This document shows positions 50,167-64,000 of a stretch of DNA of 64,000 bases, in pieces. Position 1 is the first letter of the stretch. Each line of letters begins with the position of its first letter. The position numbers were made by a program, and so were the translations under genes. The DNA comes from Datnioides undecimradiatus (Eukaryota > Chordata > Actinopteri > Lobotiformes > Datnioididae), in contig WARS01000015.1 in the NCBI GenBank assembly GCA_008933995.1, positions 9,616,861 through 9,680,860 of the forward strand. The letters run 5' to 3'. The notes under the pieces are model-generated. The model did no database searches. It was not told the DNA's origin and saw only the letters and a list, made by a program, of their open reading frames with translations.

Positions 50167-52724
50167 TTATTTGAGGTTTTTAATCTGTTGGTTTGTGTTG
50201 TGGATCTTGACGTCCATCTTGTCCACTTTATTCAGCAGAGATTCAAGTGAGACATCCTGGTCATCAATCTCGGACTGGAGGCCAAGACCAAGGTTCTTCA
50301 GTCTGCTCAAGCCATCACACATCTCATCTAGGTAATTCACAAAGGAAATCTGCCATTACTTAAACTGTAGATCAGCAGACAATTTTAAAAGAATTAGGCT
50401 TTTTGTTTTTACATTATATTATTTATAACTATTTTCTCCCTACTAACTGGAATATACAGTACGCTACTAGTTTTGATTCCCTATTCAATATTTTTGTGGT
50501 GTTATTCTTAAAAGAATACAACCTTTCATTATAACGTTCTTTTAACGTAAAGATGATTGCAAATTCAGTTCATTTTGTTATACAGTTTTACAAAAAAATG
50601 TATTTACAATATCTGAGAAAGTGAATTTATTATTTAAACAATACCTAAAGTGTGGCTGTTATCCCCTTACACTCCTTGTGAGTGCATTGCCTTGTATCAC
50701 AACCAGAGTACACGAAAACTAAAACTTAATTTATTGATTTATTTTTTACCTAAATTTTTGTCCAGGGTCTGATGAGCCTCTCTGAGGTGTCTGTTCTGAG
50801 GGTATCCATTCTGTCTAGATGAGCTGTCATCTATTGATGCAGCTGCTCCAAATCCTGGAAAACAGAAATAACAAATGGTGGTAGCCAGTTTGTGGTGTGA
50901 TTACTGAGGTTCTTGTGCAAACTCTTACCTCCGGTATCCAGCTTTCTAAGGTTGGGGTGGCTGGCCTGGTACTTATCTTCATGTTCTCTACTGCTGGACA
51001 AGGCGCTCTGTAATCTGAGAAAGTCAGATAAGCGTTGTTCAACTATTTAGTGAAGGACAGTCAAAGAGGAGAAACTAAAAATGGCAAAAGCACAAAATTT
51101 ATGGTAGTATTAGTCAAATACTTGTTCTGAGTCATTGTTATACTTGCTTTACTGTAAAGAAGGATCTGCAACTTAGCTCCTGTAGTTTCAAATACATAAA
51201 AGGGATCTGCATGTGCCATGAAGATTAAACAGTGTCTGAACTTTGTCAGCTTCATCAAAGTAGGTTGGAGGTGACCCTTACCAACAAAGAATTATAAAAA
51301 TATCATGTGTACACTAAGCCTGCAACACAACTGATTGTTAAAAACGATATGTAACAAAGGATGCTGCCCATTTCCTGTAAACTTAAGTGGGTGAAGTGCC
51401 ACTACATCTAAGCCTGAGGGCCTTCTGTTGTTGAAACAAAATGACTAAGGAGGAAAGGACAAACAAAGTATATTTGATGAGTTGATGTCAGGAGCATTCC
51501 ATATTTCAGCCCTGTATAACTAAACTCTTACCTTGTATGAGTTATGGGTACAGCAAGGTCACGAGCAAATACAGAGACAAATACAAGACATATTGTGAAT
51601 TTATCTCATCATACATGAATGCACGTCTACAGTTGTGTATTTCGGGGCGAGTGTGTGTAAAAATATAAACAGAGTGAAGTAATTGTTTTTTTCCTTCAGG
51701 GAAAAATAATGTATGCCTTCTTCTTCACCATACACAAAAAGTAGATCTGTATTAAAGATCTTTAACTGCATTTACAAGCTTCTGTTTGTCATCACCCATG
51801 TATGGACTTGGACATTGTGCCCTACTTGAAAAATGCCTGTACATATGTGGCAATGGTATACAGAAAGAAAGACATTTAGTATGATGTATTCAGACTCATG
51901 AGATCTGCGTCAAATTTGGCAAAAGATCTTCCACCAGTGTTTATAGTCTTAGTTGTGTTTGCCTACTTGTCTGAAAATGTTAGAAACTGACTATGTTGTT
52001 GGTGAAGTTCATTTCATGAATAGGCTGACAAAACTGTACTGTATCTGGGCTTAATGTTCATAGTTGTATTTGGTTATTTAAGTCAGTCTAATAACTGACT
52101 AACTTACTCAGTAATGTAACTAGACTGAATTTTACCTTTCACTAGCCTGGTAGGCCTTTGGCTGCTCAGTTGGAGGCTTTGTCTCTGGCTTGCCCTTAAA
52201 GTAATTGACCAGGCCACCCCACACACTCTTAATGCTGTTAATGTGCTTCTGGCTGGTCTTCAGGTCTTGATCCATGTTGTCCAACATCTTGTCTGTCCTC
52301 CTCAGAGCCTCACCCTGTCGCATCAGTTCCTATGGAGACATAGGTAGATAGACAGATAGATCAATTGAGAAAGACTGACAGAGAGAGAGAAAGAAACTAC
52401 AAGAATTTCTTTATGTTGACTGTCATTCTCTCAGAGACAAGAAAACCCTTTGTGTGCCAGGGTGAAGCTGATTAGAGTTTGACATACCTCTGCAGTTTCC
52501 ACCCCCATCTTTTCTGATTCATAGATGAGGCTAAGGGAACGGTTACTGCTGTCCACAGCAGATTGAGCTGTACGCATTACTTCCTGCTGGAGGTACCTCT
52601 GCCTCCTCTCCGCTTCACTCAACCCGCTGTCAATAGGGTCATCACCATAGCCCCTACTTGTAGGCTTAAAATCTTCCTCATCATCATCATCAGCAAATGG
52701 GTTGTGGGACTTAGGGTAGGCCAT
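50167..52724 (-). CDS. snap29: SNAP29, Qbc-SNARE, complete
   Basis: A soluble Qb/Qc SNARE that works with syntaxin-17 and VAMP8 in autophagosome-lysosome fusion and in other endomembrane fusions. Coding exons from the 5' end on the minus strand: 52724-52488, 52329-52136, 51005-50929, 50854-50750, 50327-50167 (stop TAA 50169-50167), giving 257 aa against 258 in human. All phases join. An NPF motif (EHD-protein binding) is at residues 8-10 before an acidic run. The first SNARE motif spans roughly 50-115 ([20 protein letters not shown]) and the second is C-terminal ([20 protein letters not shown] onward). There is no palmitoylated Cys cluster in the linker, as expected for SNAP29 rather than SNAP25/23. 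The third exon uses a GAG-type acceptor (acagag). The start ATG lies directly at a splice acceptor (ccacag), so the 5' UTR is on a separate upstream exon. Confidence 0.96.
51006..52135 (-). other. snap29 intron 2
   Basis: A 1.1-kb AT-rich intron between coding exons 2 and 3. No repeats or exons recognised in it. The smaller introns 50328-50749 and 50855-50928 are likewise plain. Confidence 0.6.
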
Positions 52725-53640
52725 CTGTGGAGCAGACACAGTGTTTTTACAAAATCTCAACACAAAGTCTTGCAACTTTTTTCCAGAAATCTGTCAAATA
52801 ATATTCATCTTTGTCAAGCTTGTAGTTCTGAGGTCAAGAACTCAAAAGAGTTTTGGTTCCTTAAACAGATGGATAAGGAGATTTGAGGGAACAGTGTTCA
52901 AACAAGGGAACAAAATAAAACTACTAGTCTAGCAACAGAATATTAAATCATATATTCTATTATTTTTCTAAATATAGGCTCTCAGATGATTTCATCGCTT
53001 AATTTAATATTGAACTTAACGCTTTTCACGTTTCATCGACTATTTCATTAGCTACTAAATTAATAGATAAATACAAGCGCCACTCTGAAGACAGTTCTTA
53101 GTTGTATCCCAACAATAAACAATTTTAGTTTTTATTAAAGGTTCAGCTGATAAGTTGAGTCAACAATTCCCAACTAAGCAAATGAACTAAAGCTGGCTTT
53201 AGATGATAGCTTCTTCTAGCTACCACTTTGACTTATTAACAAACGTTTTTTAGCAATGGAGAGTCAGACAAAATGATTTAGACTATTAATCTGCTAAAAA
53301 CACTAGATAGTAACTATCGGATTACATTAACCCAAAGTTATTATGTGTACAATGGCTGTTTGAAATGTTGAAGCTAGCTAAGGGGTGTTGGCTAGCCAGT
53401 CAACCGCTAAGTAATTAACGAGAACTGCCAGCAAACGAAATACCACACCCATAAGACAAGATGGCGTTTAGCCAACATTGTCCTTTTCTTCTCGTAGAAT
53501 AGATAGTTTACAAAATAAAACTGTAAAACTCATATGTGCGATCAATTTAACAGACAAACCTTTGACCGTCGGAGATGTAGACGTTGTTATTGCTGTATCA
53601 GCTGACCGTTAGCAACAGAACACTTCCTGTCACGTTTGGT
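52725..53640 (-). other. snap29 5' UTR intron and probable non-coding first exon
   Basis: The coding start abuts an AG acceptor. A matching minus-strand donor (caaag then gtttgtctg) at 53559-53558 suggests a non-coding first exon from about 53640 to 53560 and an intron of about 0.83 kb. A YY1-like aagatggcg lies in the intron at 53458-53466. The first-exon assignment is inferred from splice signals only. Confidence 0.45.
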
Positions 53641-53973
53641 GACGTTGAACCGTGCTGTCCCAATGGCTAATCCTGCGCAACATAAACGCACATAGTGATA
53701 AAGAAGAGCCTAAAATAACACTATGTTAAAATATAACACAGTACAACAGATAGTTAAAATTGTAAGTGTAATGCAAAATCATCGACATAACTTTAAACCG
53801 CATGCAATGTCATAAATACACTTTATTACCACGACACCAATGCAAGTGTAAGTGGTTCGTTAGGATTGTCCCTGCCGAGTTGCCGTACTGCGGCTTTGCC
53901 AGCGCCAGCTGCCGCTGCTTGCTTGTTTCCTCTGCTCGCTCGCTGAATTGAGCTTGTTTGATGTAGGGTAAAC
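53641..53973. promoter_or_regulatory. Shared bidirectional promoter of snap29 and pi4ka
   Basis: snap29 (minus) and pi4ka (plus) point away from each other with about 0.3-0.4 kb between their probable first exons. The stretch turns CpG- and GC-richer toward pi4ka (gcggctttgccagcgccagc near 53890) and has no TATA box. An ETS-like cttcctg and a tgacg half-site lie at the snap29 end (53620-53650). The same head-to-head pair is found in human 22q11.2. Confidence 0.5.
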
Positions 53974-62127
<8,154 letters not shown>

Positions 62128-62968
62128 GTGAGTATGTGATGTCTGCACAACCTGCTGCCCCTCTGGAGACTGTTTCATTCATTTAAAACAAGAATTGTCT
62201 TAAAATACTGCCCACATAGTGCAGTTAGTTAGCATTTAACTCTGTCAACAAATATTTACCCTGTTAGCTGCAGTACAAACATCTGTGTCATCAGTTCACT
62301 GCTGGTTGATGTTACAATAGTACAGCCTTGTTTTTCTTATTATTATATTGAATTATTGTTAATTACTATTAACTTGTACTGTTATTTTAATATTCCCGTG
62401 TTAATATTCCAGTTGGGTTTTATACAGTTTTACTGTATGGTCATATGTAGTTTGAAGTAAGAATTTAATAATATAATAATTCATTATTATAATTACACTT
62501 GTCTAATTTATACCTATAAGATTAACACAATTGTTTCCGTTATATACACATAATAATGTAACAATTTCTTTTTTTTCATAGAGAGTCTTGTTTAGTAGAG
62601 TTCTGTTAATTTAATTGTGATCCCGTTTCCTGTGTTATTCCTGTTTCGATAGTCTTTCTGTGATTGCAGTATGACATTAGGTAATGGCAGTTATATAATA
62701 ACATTTTTTGACAACGTTTCTCCACTGGCCTCATTGCATAAGATAAAACATTAACAGACAGATAACAAGCGTTCATTGAGTCACACTGACAGACTCACAG
62801 CCCTTTGAGAAATATGGAAGTTGAATTTTTAGTGACAGACTAAGACTCATTACTCAATGTTCGTGCTCATATTGTACTAATAGAAGTAACTGACAACACC
62901 CTGGATGTTTAAATCAGGAATGTTTTAGTTGGACGTTCAAACCAAACAAGGAATTTTTAGGGAATAGA
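62128..62968. other. pi4ka intron sequence, probably including serpind1 3' UTR
   Basis: Follows the last visible pi4ka exon and precedes, on the opposite strand, the serpind1 stop. No minus-strand AATAAA was found; an ATTAAA-type hexamer lies at 62610-62615. AT-rich sequence dominates 62300-62620. Confidence 0.4.
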
Positions 62969-64000
62969 TTAGCTCTTTAAAGGATTGACCACCCGGCCTA
63001 TGAACACAAGGCAGTCTGTGCGATGCTCGTAGATCAGGAAGAGGAAGGGATGGTCCACAGTGAAACGGATCTGAGAGGAGAGGGGCATGAAGCCCACCTG
63101 GGTCAGAGCAGCAGCCTCAGTCCCCTCTTCATTCACAGTGATGGTTCCCTGGTGCTTCAGCTGGGGAGTAATATCAAAAGTCTTTGATTATAGTTGGAAT
63201 GAGGTGGTTTGTAAGGATTGCTGATGGCAGTTGATAAGGTGTCCAGGGGACTGAATGTCCAACAATCTCTTATTTTGTTTTGATGTTTGCCTTTAGCATC
63301 TGTTTGGTTATTTCTTAGTAAACACGTGACTAATTAAGTCTTACTCACCCAGTTCATGGCAACCTTTTCAGACGTCATGCCAGAGAAATCCCCACTGTCC
63401 TGGAACAAGTCAGTGAGGCCCATCTCTTTCAAATTTTCAATCAAGTCATAGTTCTGCTCCAGTTTAAACCGCGGTAACACCACCTCTCGAGTCCTGGAAG
63501 GAGGCAGACACAGAATAGTAATTTAAGCCAATAACTCTAAAGGAGCTCCCACTGAAAAAGTTTATAGCATATTGTAGCATTTCTCATGTGCATCGTCAGC
63601 TGTGTGTAAGTTTGTTAGGTGTACACTGCCGACCTGTTTGTCATGTTTTTGAGCCACTTGTTGACAACAGTGGGAGAGATCTGCTGCTCCAAGGTCCTCA
63701 TGCCAGTGATCTTTCTTGGCAAGGCAATGAGCATGCTAATGTTTCCTGTGTACGGGAGCTGAAAATAGGATGGTTTGGATAAGTTTGGAGCATTATTATG
63801 CAGCTCAGGTGATGTCATATGGTTCAGTAGGTCTGTTTGTCTGGAAATTATTGTTGAACGCTTTTGTCACTCTTCAGGCTCAGCTGCATTTTCAAATCAC
63901 CCACCTGTAGGATGTCACAGTCTAGTTCGTGGTCGGCAGCAGCCAGATAGTTCCCCTTATTGGTCATCATTGGTACCCGTGCATTTGTCTTTTCGTCAAC
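62969..64000 (-). CDS. serpind1: Heparin cofactor II (SERPIND1), C-terminal 185 residues, 5' end outside window
   Basis: A secreted plasma serpin that inhibits thrombin when activated by dermatan sulfate or heparin. Exons in gene order: 64000-63905 (partial), 63758-63634, 63493-63349, 63160-62969 (stop TAA 62971-62969); phases join exactly. Landmarks: [35 protein letters not shown], the hinge [11 protein letters not shown] and the serpin signature [16 protein letters not shown] with C-terminal FIGRVVNP. The reactive loop reads VGFMPL-SSQ. The P1 Leu and P1' Ser of mammalian heparin cofactor II are kept, consistent with an inhibitory serpin needing glycosaminoglycan help against thrombin. The N-terminal acidic hirudin-like region and heparin-binding helix D lie outside the window. 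Position antisense to pi4ka matches the mammalian nested arrangement. Confidence 0.96.

Overview
The window is vertebrate nuclear DNA, almost certainly from a ray-finned (teleost) fish. It holds long genes cut into many short exons with canonical GT-AG introns. Every protein is closest to a vertebrate family. Several dispersed repeats resemble common teleost elements, and there are many CA/TG microsatellites. I did not narrow the species further. No prokaryotic operon, CRISPR array, rRNA or tRNA was seen.

Layout from left to right: (1) the 3' two thirds of a clathrin heavy chain gene (+, 1-11689; 20 constitutive exons plus one in-frame 21-nt candidate alternative exon), with a 3' UTR to about 13372; (2) a complete slc25a1 mitochondrial citrate carrier gene (+, 14246-29449, 9 coding exons, 317 aa); (3) a complete SBSPON-like gene for a secreted somatomedin B / thrombospondin type-1 protein (+, 33604-45001, 5 exons, 263 aa); (4) a complete snap29 SNARE gene (-, 50167-52724, 5 coding exons, 257 aa); (5) the first 19 coding exons (757 aa) of pi4ka, phosphatidylinositol 4-kinase alpha (+, from 53974), diverging from snap29; (6) the last four exons (185 aa) of serpind1, heparin cofactor II (-, 62969-64000), which appears nested in a pi4ka intron. 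Splice junctions were assigned by eye. Exon phases add up exactly in all six genes, which supports the coordinates.

The gene set matches human 22q11.2. CLTCL1 lies directly upstream of SLC25A1 in the same orientation, SNAP29 and PI4KA are divergent, and SERPIND1 lies inside PI4KA. The block is compacted and an SBSPON-type gene sits in it. The genes do not form a pathway, although three act in membrane traffic or lipid signalling (clathrin, SNAP29, PI4KA).

Non-coding DNA holds candidate MITEs with clear terminal inverted repeats (7734-8413, 9645-10192, and a TTAA-flanked piggyBac-like copy at 18377-18537), a perfect AT-rich hairpin between direct repeats (24560-24629), microsatellites and possible CTCF/RFX sites. 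I found no evidence of a wholly new biological system. The most interesting points are the clathrin microexon with a long-TIR element just downstream, the CHC22-like body joined to a CHC17-like repeat-expanded tail, the SBSPON-like gene in this block, and an apparently extra intron in serpind1.
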